Source: Streptomyces aureus | GTDB lineage: Bacteria; Actinomycetota; Actinomycetes; Streptomycetales; Streptomycetaceae | Direction of reading: 5' to 3' | DNA length: 49,925 bases | NCBI RefSeq assembly: GCF_001418135.1 | Contig: NZ_LIPQ01000038.1 | Coordinates: forward strand, 1-49,925 | Shown here: piece after piece, positions 36,526-45,218 of the stretch | Layout of the letters: each line of letters begins with the position of its first letter | Position numbering within the stretch: the stretch's first letter is position 1 | Made by a program: the position numbers and the translations under genes | The notes under the pieces: generated by a model | What the model was told of the DNA's origin: nothing | The model's database searches: none | What the model saw: the letters and a program-made list of their open reading frames with translations, nothing else

Positions 36526-37560
36526 ATGAGCGGCACGACCGCCTTACCAGGGACCCCCTGCACCGCCCCCAGAGCCGGCGACCCGCCCATGCACCGCCTG
36601 GAGGTCCGGCTGCCCGACCAGGTGCCCTTCGCCGTGGGAACCTTCGACACCATCGGCCCCATGTCCAGGGCCGCCTTCCCGCACCGGCACACCTTCTACG
36701 AGATCGTCCACGTCACCGCCGGGACCGGCACCCATGTCGTGGACCTCGCCCGCTGGGAGCTCCGCCCGCCCCACCTGGGCCTCATCCTGCCCGGGCAGCT
36801 GCACCACTGGGAGGACACCCGGGGCCTTGACGGCACCGTCGTCCTCTTCACCGAGGACTTCCTCCTCGACCACCCCGGCGACCGGGACCTCCTGCGCCGC
36901 CTCGGCGAGCGGCCCTGGCTCACCCTCGACGGGCCCACGCACGCGCGTACCGGACGCCTGATGGGCGAACTCGTCGAGGAGTACGGGCACGGCGCCGACG
37001 GCTTCGCGACCGTCCTGCGCTCCCTGCTGCACGTCCTCCTGGTCCGTACGGCGAGACTGCGCGGCCCCGGCACCCACGCGCCCCCGCCGGGCAGGCCCGC
37101 CGCCGTCGCGGAGGAGTTCGCCCGCATGCTCGCCCGCACCGGAACGGACGGGGTGACCGTGCGGGAGTGCGCCGAGCTGATCGGCGTCACCCCTGGCTAC
37201 CTCGCCGAGGCCGTCAGGGCCGCCACCGGCCGCACGCCCGGCGCGCTGCTCCGTGAGGCGCGCTCCCGGGAGGCCCAACGCCTGCTGGTCGGCAGCAGGC
37301 TGTCGATACGTCAGGTGGCGGCCCGGGTCGGTTTCGACGACCCCGCGTACTTCTGCCGCTTCTTCCGTCGCGAGACGGGACTCAGCCCGGGGGACTTCCG
37401 GAGGTCCCACGAGCGGAATCGCGACGAGCGGAAGGAGCCGGAGCGGAAGTCCCGCGAGCGGACGTCCCACGAGCGGATGGACCACGAGCGGAAGGACCGC
37501 GGTCGGAAACACCACGACCGCCGTGATCCGTCCATCGAAGGCGGCGCCCGGCCAGCCTAG
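36526..37560 (+). CDS. AraC-family regulator with cupin domain and repeat tail
   Basis: A 344-residue regulator. The N-terminal cupin-type sensor spans about residues 20-130 (PHRHTFYEIVHVTAGTGTHVVD is split by the ligand strand; LHHWEDTRG follows). The C-terminal AraC domain at about residues 200-295 has two helix-turn-helix units (VRECAELIGVTPGYLAEAVR and SIRQVAARVGFDDPAYFCRF, ending in the usual ETGLSPGDFR). ATG 36526 follows GAGGAGAGGGAG. After the DNA-binding domain comes an unusual 50-residue Arg/Glu/His tail made of pentapeptide repeats encoded by a 15-bp repeat (37408-37527). It lies 46 bp ahead of the dioxygenase gene on the same strand and is a likely regulator of it. Confidence 0.88.
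   Translation: MSGTTALPGTPCTAPRAGDPPMHRLEVRLPDQVPFAVGTFDTIGPMSRAAFPHRHTFYEIVHVTAGTGTHVVDLARWELRPPHLGLILPGQLHHWEDTRGLDGTVVLFTEDFLLDHPGDRDLLRRLGERPWLTLDGPTHARTGRLMGELVEEYGHGADGFATVLRSLLHVLLVRTARLRGPGTHAPPPGRPAAVAEEFARMLARTGTDGVTVRECAELIGVTPGYLAEAVRAATGRTPGALLREARSREAQRLLVGSRLSIRQVAARVGFDDPAYFCRFFRRETGLSPGDFRRSHERNRDERKEPERKSRERTSHERMDHERKDRGRKHHDRRDPSIEGGARPA
37408..37527. repeat. 15-bp in-frame tandem repeat, eight degenerate copies
   Basis: Consecutive 15-bp units from 37408 to 37527 share the core cGAGCGGAa at fixed position. They encode HERNR, DERKE, PERKS, RERTS, HERMD, HERKD, RGRKH and HDRRD at the C-terminus of the AraC regulator. The last two units have decayed. Confidence 0.88.
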
Positions 37561-37606
37561 GTTCAGTGCCGACCCCCCTCAGCCCCCACGCGAGGAGCAG
37601 GCAGGC

Positions 37607-38431
37607 ATGGACAACGAGACCAGTACCGGGCACGTCACCCGTAAGGCGGTGCTGCGGGCCGCGCTCGCGGCCGGCATCGCGGCGCCCACGGTCCTCATGG
37701 GCGTACCGGCGCTCGCCCGTACGCTCGCCACGGGCGAGGTGGCGCCCGCGCTGACGCCGGAGTGCGACGACGGCGACGACCCCACCCCGCCGCAGACCGA
37801 GGGCCCGTACTTCAAGCCCAACTCTCCTTTGCGGAGCAGCCTGTTGGAGTCGGGCACGGCCGGCGTCCGGCTGACCGTGAGCGGCTATGTCTTCGGGCTC
37901 GCCTGCCGGCCGATAGCCGGCGCCCTGCTCGACTTCTGGCAGGCCGACACCAACGGCGCCTACGACAACACCGGATTCCGGTTCCGCGGGCACCAGTTCA
38001 CCGACGCCCAGGGCGCGTTCAGGCTGACCACGATCGTGCCCGGCCTCTATCCGGGCCGCACCAGGCACCTCCACGTCAAGGTGCAGGCGCCCGGGCGCCC
38101 GGTGCTCACCTCGCAGCTGTACTTCCCGGGCGAGCCCCGCAACAACACCGACAGCATCTTCGACGCCCGGCTCCTGATGAGCGTGCGGGACGCGGGCGGG
38201 GCCAAGGAGGCGGCCTTCGACTTCGTCCTGAACGTGCCGCAGAACCCCGGCCCGAGTCCCACCGCGACCGCGACCACCCAGCCGCCCGGCGGGAGTTGGG
38301 CCGCCGGGACCGCCTACCGGGTCGGGGACCGGGTCACGTACGGCGGCCCGGCCTATGTGTGCCTCCAGGCACACACCGGCCAGGCCGGCTGGGAGCCGCC
38401 GAACGTGCCCGCGCTCTGGCGGGCCGTGTAG
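37607..38431 (+). CDS. Secreted intradiol dioxygenase with C-terminal carbohydrate-binding module
   Basis: A 274-residue protein. The N-terminus has a Tat-like leader (VTRKAVLRAALAAG, Arg-Lys instead of Arg-Arg). The intradiol dioxygenase domain spans about residues 60-220; the probable non-heme Fe(III) ligands are Tyr119 (WQADTNGAYD), Tyr148 (VPGLYPG), His154 and His156 (RHLHVKV). A Pro/Thr linker leads to a CBM5/12-type module at about residues 230-274 (WAAGTAYRVGDRVTYGG, QAHTGQAGWEPPNVPALW). The layout is that of the described Streptomyces SACTE_2871 enzyme, which cleaves catechol-type lignin-related aromatics while bound to polysaccharide. ATG 37607 is behind GAGGAG. It converges with fahA, the stop codons being 9 bp apart. 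Confidence 0.9.
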   Translation: MDNETSTGHVTRKAVLRAALAAGIAAPTVLMGVPALARTLATGEVAPALTPECDDGDDPTPPQTEGPYFKPNSPLRSSLLESGTAGVRLTVSGYVFGLACRPIAGALLDFWQADTNGAYDNTGFRFRGHQFTDAQGAFRLTTIVPGLYPGRTRHLHVKVQAPGRPVLTSQLYFPGEPRNNTDSIFDARLLMSVRDAGGAKEAAFDFVLNVPQNPGPSPTATATTQPPGGSWAAGTAYRVGDRVTYGGPAYVCLQAHTGQAGWEPPNVPALWRAV

Positions 38432-38440
38432 GCGGGCCGG

Positions 38441-39667
38441 TCAGGCCGAGGGGACGATCCGGCCCCGGACCTCGCCAAGACCCACCCGCGTGCCGTCCGG
38501 GCCCGGCGCCCAGGCCGTCATCACGACCTCGTCGCCGTCCTCCAGGAACGTCCGCTTGCCACCGGCGAGTTCGATCGCGTCCCGGCCGTTCCAGGTGAGC
38601 TCCAGCAGTGAACCGCGCTGGTTCACCTCGGGCCCGGACACCGTCCCGGAGCCGTACAGGTCACCCGTACGCAGCGAGGCGCCGTTCACCGTCATGTGGG
38701 CGAGCTGCTGAGCGGCCGTCCAGTACATGGTGGAGAACGGCGGCTCGGCCACCGCCTCGCCGTTGATCTCCACCGTGATCCGCACGTCGAAGCCGCCCGG
38801 CTCCTCCTCACCCGCGTCGTCCAGGTACGGAAGGAGCGGGAAGTCCCGCGCGGGCGGGGCGGTCCGGGCGGTGTCCAGTGCCTCCAGGGGCGTCACCCAC
38901 GCCGCCACCGAGGTCTGGAACGACTTGCCGAGGAACGGGCCCAGCGGCACGTACTCCCAGGCCTGCACGTCCCGCGCCGACCAGTCGTTGAGCAGCGTCA
39001 GACCGAAGACGTGCTCCCGGAAGTCGGCGAGCGCGACCGGCTTGCCGAGCTCCGACGGGGTGCCGACCAGGAAGCCGACCTCCGCCTCGATGTCCAGCTT
39101 GACCGAGGGGCCGAAGACCGGGGCCGGGTCCGTCGGGGCCTTCCGCTGCCCCGAAGGGCGTACGACATCGGTGCCGGAGACCACGACCGTGCCCGCGCGA
39201 CCGTGGTAACCGATCGGCAGGTGCTTCCAGTTGGGGGTGAGCGCGTCGCCGTCCGGGCGGAAGATCCGGCCCACGTTCGTCGCGTGGTGCTCGCTCGCGT
39301 AGAAGTCGACGTAGTCGGCGACCTCGTACGGCAGATGCAGGGTCACCTCGCCGAGCGGGTGCAGCAGCGGCTCGATGTCCGCCCGGTGCGCCGGCACCGT
39401 GAGCCAGGCGGTGAGCGCCCGGCGGACGTCACGCCAGGCGGTCCGCCCGGCCGCGAGCAGCGGGTTGAGGCTCGGTCGGTCGAGGAGCGCCGCGTACGGG
39501 GAGCCGAGCGCGTGCGCCGCGGCACCCGCGTCCAGCACGTGCCCGCCGATCCGGACGCCGAGCCGGCGCCGGTCGGGCTCGTCGGCGGTGGAGAAGACGC
39601 CGTACGGGAGGTTGTGCGGGCCGAAGGGATCGCCCTCGGCCAGGTCGAGCGGGCTGTGCTCGGACAT
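38441..39667 (-). CDS. fahA: Fumarylacetoacetase
   Basis: A 408-residue FAH enzyme that splits 4-fumarylacetoacetate to fumarate and acetoacetate, the final step of tyrosine/homogentisate breakdown. The family active-site stretch is DFYASEHHATNVGRIFRP (with metal Asp and catalytic His). The acidic metal ligands lie in KLDIEAEVGF and NDWSARDVQAWEYVPLGPF, and the C-terminal GSGTVSGPE loop is kept. The N-terminal SH3-like domain (FGPHNLPYGVFS) is also present, as in full-length FAH. ATG 39667 follows GAAAGCGAGG. No other homogentisate-pathway gene lies next to it here. Confidence 0.95.
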   Translation of the reverse strand: MSEHSPLDLAEGDPFGPHNLPYGVFSTADEPDRRRLGVRIGGHVLDAGAAAHALGSPYAALLDRPSLNPLLAAGRTAWRDVRRALTAWLTVPAHRADIEPLLHPLGEVTLHLPYEVADYVDFYASEHHATNVGRIFRPDGDALTPNWKHLPIGYHGRAGTVVVSGTDVVRPSGQRKAPTDPAPVFGPSVKLDIEAEVGFLVGTPSELGKPVALADFREHVFGLTLLNDWSARDVQAWEYVPLGPFLGKSFQTSVAAWVTPLEALDTARTAPPARDFPLLPYLDDAGEEEPGGFDVRITVEINGEAVAEPPFSTMYWTAAQQLAHMTVNGASLRTGDLYGSGTVSGPEVNQRGSLLELTWNGRDAIELAGGKRTFLEDGDEVVMTAWAPGPDGTRVGLGEVRGRIVPSA

Positions 39668-39958
39668 CGGTGCGTGCCTCGCTTTCCACGTGTGTGGGGG
39701 ACACGTTACGGGGCGCGCTGTCGGGCGTGGATGACATGGATCACACAGAAAGTGCGGCCTCCGTGGGCAACTGTCGGCCTTTGCGTGCTTTGTGTGGGCG
39801 GAAGGTGCCCGACCCCACTCCGAGCTGCGAAAACGGGCCTCCCGAACGGCCGGTCCTGGCCATACGATCAGGGTGGTATCGCGCCGCGTGAAGTTGCCGC
39901 AGGCGCGCGCCCCGCATTTCTTTCATCCTTCCCTGACCAGGAAAAAGGGTCCCGCACT
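39668..39958. other. Divergent gap between fahA and LAxTG protein gene
   Basis: A 291-bp gap with no credible gene. TACGAT at 39863-39868 is a possible -10 for the rightward gene. I see no clear operator; the region is slightly lower in GC than its surroundings. Confidence 0.4.
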
Positions 39959-41296
39959 GTGAAGATTCGTCGCATCCTCGCGACCGCCGTGGCCGCCGCT
40001 GTGACCACCCCGGTCGTGTTCCTCTCGGCCGCGCCCGCCTTCGCCGACACGAAGCCGACGCCCGCGTCGACGCAGAAGACGACGTCGGGTGACGAAGACC
40101 CCGACTTCGACGAGTACGAGAAGCTCATCGCCGCCGTCACCAAGGCGGAGGAGAAGGTCGAGAAGCTTGAGGCCGAGCGCGAGGCGCTCGTGACCGAGCT
40201 CAAGAACATGAAGCTCGACGCGGCACTGGCGACCGAGCTCTCCGAGGCCTGGAAGGCTCTCGGCACGGCCAAGACCGCCAAGAAGGACGCCGACGAGAAG
40301 CTGGTCAAGGCCGAGGAGGCCCTCGCGGCCGCCACGCCTGAGCAGAAGGAGGCGGCCGAGAAGGCAGTCGCCGACGCGAAGACGGCCGTCGAGGCCGCCG
40401 CCGCCACCCTGGCCGCCGCCGAGCTCCGGCACGAGAAGGCGAAGGAGGCCACGAAGCCCTTCGACGACGCGCGCGTCGCTCTCGCTCGGAAGATCTCCCT
40501 CCTCGACGCGGACCTGACGGTGGCCCGTGCCGACCTCGCCAAGGCCGAGAAGGCCCTGGAGGAGTTCGAGAACGACGGTTTCGGGGACTGCAAGGAGGAC
40601 GACGCCGTCAAGGTCGCGCTCACCGGCCCCAAGACGGTCACCGTCGGCACGAGCGCCGTCTTCTCCCTGCGCATCACCAACAACGCCGACCGGGTCCTGG
40701 ACGAGGTCGGGGCCTACGCCGACGCCGCCGCCCTCCCGGACGGCGAGGAGCCGATCGACGAGGACGGCTTCTTCAAGCGGTACATCACCGTCGAGTGGAC
40801 CGGCGCCGGCAACCCGCACTGGTCGCCGATCAACGAGGAGTTCGACTTCATCGAGGTCGGATCGATCGCCAAGGGCGGTCACGCCGACGTGAAGCTGCGC
40901 CTCACGGTCGACGCCAAGACCCCGGCCGGCCCCGGTGTCGCCTTCGCCGTCGGCGCGTACGAGAACAACGACAAGACCTGCGGCATCGGTGAGGAGTACG
41001 CGCACGCGGACTTCGACATCCTCGCGGCCAAGACCGACAAGCCGAAGCCGAAGCCGGAGCCCAAGCCGACCCCGTCGGAGACCACCGCGACGCCCACCCC
41101 GGCGCCCACCACCGGTGGCAACAACAACACCACCCAGCAGGGCGGTTCCTCGAACACCCCGGTGAAGGGCAACCTGGCCGCCACCGGCGCGAACGAGAAC
41201 CTCACCCAGCTCGGCCTCGTGGCCGCCGCGACCGTCGCCCTCGGCGCCGGCGCGCTGGTGATCGCCCGCCGCCGCAAGGCCGGCGCGAACGCGTAA
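39959..41296 (+). CDS. Sortase-anchored (LAxTG) coiled-coil surface protein
   Basis: A 445-residue secreted protein. The start is GTG 39959 (VKIRRILATAVAAAV... signal peptide ending PAFAD), with AAAAAGGG as ribosome site; the very long open frame upstream is a shadow of fahA. Residues about 50-205 are an Ala/Lys/Glu/Asp-rich coiled coil. Residues about 215-360 look like an Ig/COG1361-type beta domain (TVTVGTSAVFSLRITNNADR; two cysteines). A Pro/Lys/Thr linker leads to the sorting signal LAATG at 406-410, a hydrophobic helix and the tail ARRRKAGANA. LAxTG is the motif of class E sortases in streptomycetes, so the protein is expected to be fixed to peptidoglycan. The binding partner is unknown. 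Confidence 0.88.
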   Translation: MKIRRILATAVAAAVTTPVVFLSAAPAFADTKPTPASTQKTTSGDEDPDFDEYEKLIAAVTKAEEKVEKLEAEREALVTELKNMKLDAALATELSEAWKALGTAKTAKKDADEKLVKAEEALAAATPEQKEAAEKAVADAKTAVEAAAATLAAAELRHEKAKEATKPFDDARVALARKISLLDADLTVARADLAKAEKALEEFENDGFGDCKEDDAVKVALTGPKTVTVGTSAVFSLRITNNADRVLDEVGAYADAAALPDGEEPIDEDGFFKRYITVEWTGAGNPHWSPINEEFDFIEVGSIAKGGHADVKLRLTVDAKTPAGPGVAFAVGAYENNDKTCGIGEEYAHADFDILAAKTDKPKPKPEPKPTPSETTATPTPAPTTGGNNNTTQQGGSSNTPVKGNLAATGANENLTQLGLVAAATVALGAGALVIARRRKAGANA

Positions 41297-41303
41297 GCCA
41301 CTC

Positions 41304-41345
41304 GTACGGGCCCGCACTCCGGCATCACGGGGTGCGGGCCCGTAC
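41304..41345. terminator. Bidirectional terminator
   Basis: Perfect 14-bp stem GTACGGGCCCGCAC/GTGCGGGCCCGTAC with a 14-nt loop, 7 bp after the LAxTG protein stop; the convergent CocE gene ends at 41471. Confidence 0.75.
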
Positions 41346-41470
41346 TCATGTCGCGGCGCTGTCCGGCCCCATCAGGCTCAGCAGGGCGCACACGGCTCCC
41401 AGGTGGTGCACGGTTCGGACCTCTCGGCGCCCGGGCGTCAGGGAACGCGCCGGCCGTTCGCGCCCGGGAT

Positions 41471-43471
41471 TCACCCCGCCGTTCTGGGAATTGTCTTCTC
41501 CCATGTCCGGTGGAAGACGACCTCCCCGCCGTCCTTGCACACCACCTCGTTCGTCGTGAAGAACGCGTCCGCGTCGCAGGTGATCTCCGAGCGGGTGTCG
41601 ACCGTGACGTCCCAGGCCAGCTCCGGGCGGTGCAGCCGGATCGTCCACTCCGAGTTCGTACGGGCGGACAGCGGACCGCTCTCGTCGATCGTGTACGTCT
41701 CCACCGCGTCCTCGGTGAACTCAAGGCCGTCCGGGTACACGCGCGTGCCGCCGTACCTCGGGTCGACCTCCAGGGTCCATTCCCCCTTCGCCACGTCCCT
41801 GACCACCACCCGCTCCGGGCGCGGTTCCTCCAGGGTGCGCGGGAACGCCACGCCGAGCGGTTCCGCCTGCTCCGGCTCCTCCCATTCGACGGCGTCCTCG
41901 GTGGGGCGGCGGACCGGCAGGGTCAGGGAGGAGCCGGCCGGGTCGAGGGTGAAGCCGGCCGCGTCCGGCTGCGGCCAGATCCACGGCCAGTAAGTGGACG
42001 AGACCGCGAGGCGCACCCGGTGGCCGGGCGCGAAGGCGTGGCCGATGCCGTTCAGCTCGAAGACGAAGCTCTCCGTCTCGCCGATCTGCGCCTCGACGGC
42101 CCGGTCGCGGCCGTAGCGGGCGGAGAAGTTCAGCACGCCCCGGGTGACCAGGGTGGAGGAGCCGTCGGGGGCGATGTCGCAGAGCCGGGCGACGACCTGT
42201 CCGGTCGGGGCGGCCGTGCGCAGGGCGAGGCTCACCGACGGGCGGCCGAGGATCTCCACGGGGCCGCCGTCCTCCGGGACGGGGAAGTCGAAGCAGGCCG
42301 AGTGGGCGTCCTCGTCGCGCTGGTCGGGCGGCAGGTCGGCGTCGTTGCCGAAGGGGAAGAAGCGGCCCGCGTCGAGCCCGGTCTGCTGGGGTGAGTCGAC
42401 GACGACCGGCACCCCCTGGAAGGCGTACGTCACGGGGGTGACGTTCGGGGAGGGCCAGGCGGGGTCGGTGACCCAGCGTCCCGGCAGCTCGTCGTACACC
42501 GTCGCCGGCAGGTGCGAGTCGCTGATCCAGGAGCGGAGCAGCGGCTCGGCCATCACGTCGTTGTCGGCGTCCTTGAGGTGGTGGTCCCACCAGCGGAGGG
42601 TCTCCTGGAGGAAGCCGATGGCCGGGCCGGGCGGCAGGCCGCGGTCCGGGTACTGGTGCGACCAGGGGCCGATGATGCCGCGCACCCGGTCCTGGGGGAG
42701 GTGTTCGGTGAGCCGCAGGACGGTGTCGCGGTACGGGTCGTGCCAGCCGCCGACGGCGAGGACGGCGGCCCGGATCGCGCCGTAGTCCTCGCAGACGCTG
42801 CCGTGCCGCCAGTACGCGTCGCGGGTCTGGTGGGAGAGCCAGGTGTGCAGGAACGGTTCCACGGCCTCCAGGCGCTTCAGCCACATCGCGCGCCACTCCT
42901 CGCCCACGTACCGCGGGTCGGGCGGGCGGCAGACGAAGGCGAGCATGGTGGCGGCCCAGGCGTGCATGTCGACGGCGAGGACCGAGCCGCCCATGTAGTG
43001 GACGTCGTTGTCGTAGCGGTCGTCGGTGGAGCAGACGGTGACGATCGCCTTGAGCGGCTCGGGGGCGAGCGCGGCGATCTGGAGCGAGTTGAAGCCGCCC
43101 CACGAGATGCCGAACATGCCGACCTTGCCGGTGCACCACGGCTGCTCGGCGAGCCAGTTCACGACGGCCACGCCGTCGGCGAGCTCGACCGGGTCGTACT
43201 CGTCGCCGGGCAGGCCCTCGCTGTTGCCGTGGCCGCGGACGTCGACCCGTACGGAGGCGTAGCCGTGGCCCGCGTACCAGGGGTGGCGCTGCCAGTCCCG
43301 GGGCGCCGTCCAGTCGGTGAGCCGGTACGGCAGGTACTCCAGGAGAGCCGGCACGGGCTCGTCGGTGAGCGGCCGCCACACGCGCGCGTACAGCCGGGTT
43401 CCGTCCGGGAGCGGGATGCGGAGGTCCTCGTGGCGGGTCTCGTACGGGAACTCGGTACGGATCTTCGTCAT
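41471..43471 (-). CDS. CocE/NonD-family (S15) serine hydrolase
   Basis: A 666-residue alpha/beta hydrolase of the CocE/X-Pro dipeptidyl-peptidase family. The nucleophile elbow is GISWGG near residue 122, after VDVRGHGNSEGLPGDEYD (oxyanion-side Tyr/Gly region). The later part has the C-terminal beta-sandwich jelly-roll typical of the family (HRVRLAVSSTYWPWIWP). Substrates range from X-Pro dipeptides to esters, so the specificity is open. No signal peptide is seen, which suggests a cytoplasmic enzyme. It starts 31 bp after the stop of the POT transporter gene on the same strand, supporting a role in hydrolysing imported peptides. Confidence 0.88.
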   Translation of the reverse strand: MTKIRTEFPYETRHEDLRIPLPDGTRLYARVWRPLTDEPVPALLEYLPYRLTDWTAPRDWQRHPWYAGHGYASVRVDVRGHGNSEGLPGDEYDPVELADGVAVVNWLAEQPWCTGKVGMFGISWGGFNSLQIAALAPEPLKAIVTVCSTDDRYDNDVHYMGGSVLAVDMHAWAATMLAFVCRPPDPRYVGEEWRAMWLKRLEAVEPFLHTWLSHQTRDAYWRHGSVCEDYGAIRAAVLAVGGWHDPYRDTVLRLTEHLPQDRVRGIIGPWSHQYPDRGLPPGPAIGFLQETLRWWDHHLKDADNDVMAEPLLRSWISDSHLPATVYDELPGRWVTDPAWPSPNVTPVTYAFQGVPVVVDSPQQTGLDAGRFFPFGNDADLPPDQRDEDAHSACFDFPVPEDGGPVEILGRPSVSLALRTAAPTGQVVARLCDIAPDGSSTLVTRGVLNFSARYGRDRAVEAQIGETESFVFELNGIGHAFAPGHRVRLAVSSTYWPWIWPQPDAAGFTLDPAGSSLTLPVRRPTEDAVEWEEPEQAEPLGVAFPRTLEEPRPERVVVRDVAKGEWTLEVDPRYGGTRVYPDGLEFTEDAVETYTIDESGPLSARTNSEWTIRLHRPELAWDVTVDTRSEITCDADAFFTTNEVVCKDGGEVVFHRTWEKTIPRTAG

Positions 43472-43502
43472 CAGGTCACCTCAATGGACGGGTGTGCCGT
43501 CC

Positions 43503-45008
43503 TCAGTGGACGGGGTGCATGGTGCGGCGCAGCCAGGGCGCCAGGGCGATCACGACGAGGCCGACGACCACGGCCACGGCGCCGTTCACCCCGAAGTAGA
43601 CGGGCTTGGAGACGTCGTCGTAGAGCTTCACGATCTGTGCCTGGATGCCGTTGGCGAGCGCGAGCGAGAGGAACCAGAGCGACATGGTCTGGCTGGAGAA
43701 GGCCTTCGGGGCGAGCTTGCTGGTGGCCGACATCCCGGAGGTCTCCAGGAGTACGTCTCCGAGGCCCAGCAGCAGGTACGAGCCGACGATCCACCAGGCG
43801 GCCATCCGGTAGGTGTCGTCGGCGTGCCCGGACGTCGGCAGGACCATCAGGAGGAAGGACAGACCGCCGAGGATCACACCGAAGGCGATCTTGTTGGAGG
43901 CGTGCGGCTGCCTGTGCCCCATCCGGGCCCAGACGGCGGCCACGACGGGCGCCAGGGCCACCTCGAAGGCGCCGAGGGCGGAGGCGTACCAGCTCGCCGG
44001 GAAGTCGAAGCCGAGGATGGTCGTACGGGCGTTGGTGGAGGCCAGCAGGATCATCGTCGAGTACGCCTGGAACAGGATGAAGTTGAAGACGACCGAGGCC
44101 AGGAACAGCACCACGTACGGCTTGAGGCGGCCGCGCTCCTCCGCGGTGACCCGGGGGCTCGTGAACATCACCCAGAAGTAGACGACAGGCGCGATCACCG
44201 AGATCACGGTCAGCACGTCCACGAACCGGTCCATGGTCAGCCAGCCGGCGAGCGCGAGGGCGGTGGCGGCGAGGGCCACGACGACCGCCCCGCCGATCAT
44301 CAGCCGGACCGCCCGCCGCATGGCCTCGGGGGCCAGCGCGAACTCGGCGGAGTGCTTGCGTCCGGCCAGGTGACGGCGGCCCGCCACGTACTGGACGAGG
44401 CCGAACGTCATGCCGAGCGCGGCGGCCGAGAAGCCCCAGTGGTAGCCCTTGTGGTCGGCGAGCCAGCCGGTGATCAGCGGGCCGGCGAACGCGCCGATGT
44501 TGATCGCCATGTAGTAGAGCGCGAAACCGGCGTCCCGGCGGTCGTCGTCCGTCCGGTACAGCTTGCCGACCATGGTCGCCACGTTCGGCTTGAGCAGTCC
44601 CGTGCCCGCGCTGATCAGGCCGAGGCCCACCCAGGTCATGGCGGCCGTCGGCACGGCCATCGCGTAGTGGCCGCAGGCGATCAGGATGCCGCCCCAGAGG
44701 ACCGCCCGGTACGAGCCGAGGATGCGGTCCGCGAGCCAGCCGCCGGCCACCGAGACCAGGTAGACGAGCGTGCCGTACGCCGCGGAGACCGAGGCCGCGG
44801 TGCCCGCCGCCATGCCGAGACCGCCGTCGGAGACGGCCGCGGCGAAGTAGAGGACGAGGATCGCCTGCATGCCGAGGAACGAGAACCGCTCCCAGACCTC
44901 CAGGCCGGAGAGGGTCAGCAGCCCCCGGGGATGCCCGAGGAAGGCGCGGTCGTCCTCGGGGGGAGGCTGCTCGCCGTTCGTATCGGTGTCGATCGCTGTT
45001 CGGGACAA
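43503..45008 (-). CDS. POT/PTR-family proton-coupled peptide transporter
   Basis: A 501-residue membrane transporter with 12 to 14 helices. The POT signature is present: GLEVWERFSFLGMQAILVLYF (ExxERF motif) and FALYYMAINIGAFAGPLITGWL (PTR2 motif). It imports di- and tripeptides with protons. The start appears to be TTG 45008: AGGAG lies 7 nt upstream, while no in-frame ATG or GTG is near, and an ATG at 45015 is in another frame. The CocE hydrolase gene follows 31 bp downstream, so uptake and cleavage are probably linked. Divergent from the polyprenyl synthase gene. Confidence 0.9.
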   Translation of the reverse strand: MSRTAIDTDTNGEQPPPEDDRAFLGHPRGLLTLSGLEVWERFSFLGMQAILVLYFAAAVSDGGLGMAAGTAASVSAAYGTLVYLVSVAGGWLADRILGSYRAVLWGGILIACGHYAMAVPTAAMTWVGLGLISAGTGLLKPNVATMVGKLYRTDDDRRDAGFALYYMAINIGAFAGPLITGWLADHKGYHWGFSAAALGMTFGLVQYVAGRRHLAGRKHSAEFALAPEAMRRAVRLMIGGAVVVALAATALALAGWLTMDRFVDVLTVISVIAPVVYFWVMFTSPRVTAEERGRLKPYVVLFLASVVFNFILFQAYSTMILLASTNARTTILGFDFPASWYASALGAFEVALAPVVAAVWARMGHRQPHASNKIAFGVILGGLSFLLMVLPTSGHADDTYRMAAWWIVGSYLLLGLGDVLLETSGMSATSKLAPKAFSSQTMSLWFLSLALANGIQAQIVKLYDDVSKPVYFGVNGAVAVVVGLVVIALAPWLRRTMHPVH

Positions 45009-45127
45009 AGGGCATACTCCTGGTCGTATGAGCTGATCCCGAACATACCGGGGGTGACGGGAAGGCGCCCACGGTGATCGAAAGGTGACCGGATACGCTG
45101 GCTTGAGTGAATCGAGCGACACATCGA

Positions 45128-45173
45128 CAATCCATGTGATCGTCAGCGTGATCGCCAGCAATCCGTGTGAACG
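45128..45173 (+). repeat. Direct repeat CAATCC(A/G)TGTGA(T/A)CG
   Basis: Copies at 45128-45142 and 45159-45173 differ at two positions and are spaced 31 bp start to start (about three helical turns). They lie 46-91 bp upstream of the polyprenyl synthase GTG, in the divergent gap of 210 bp. Confidence 0.5.
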
Positions 45174-45218
45174 ATTCGTGGGAACATCAGCAGGCGTCAG
45201 CAGACAGGAGACCCCCTC

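Noticed and set aside
45009..45015. ATG at 45015 as start of the transporter gene
   Set aside because: It is in a different frame from the POT coding sequence; its frame gives an Arg/Pro-rich shadow product.
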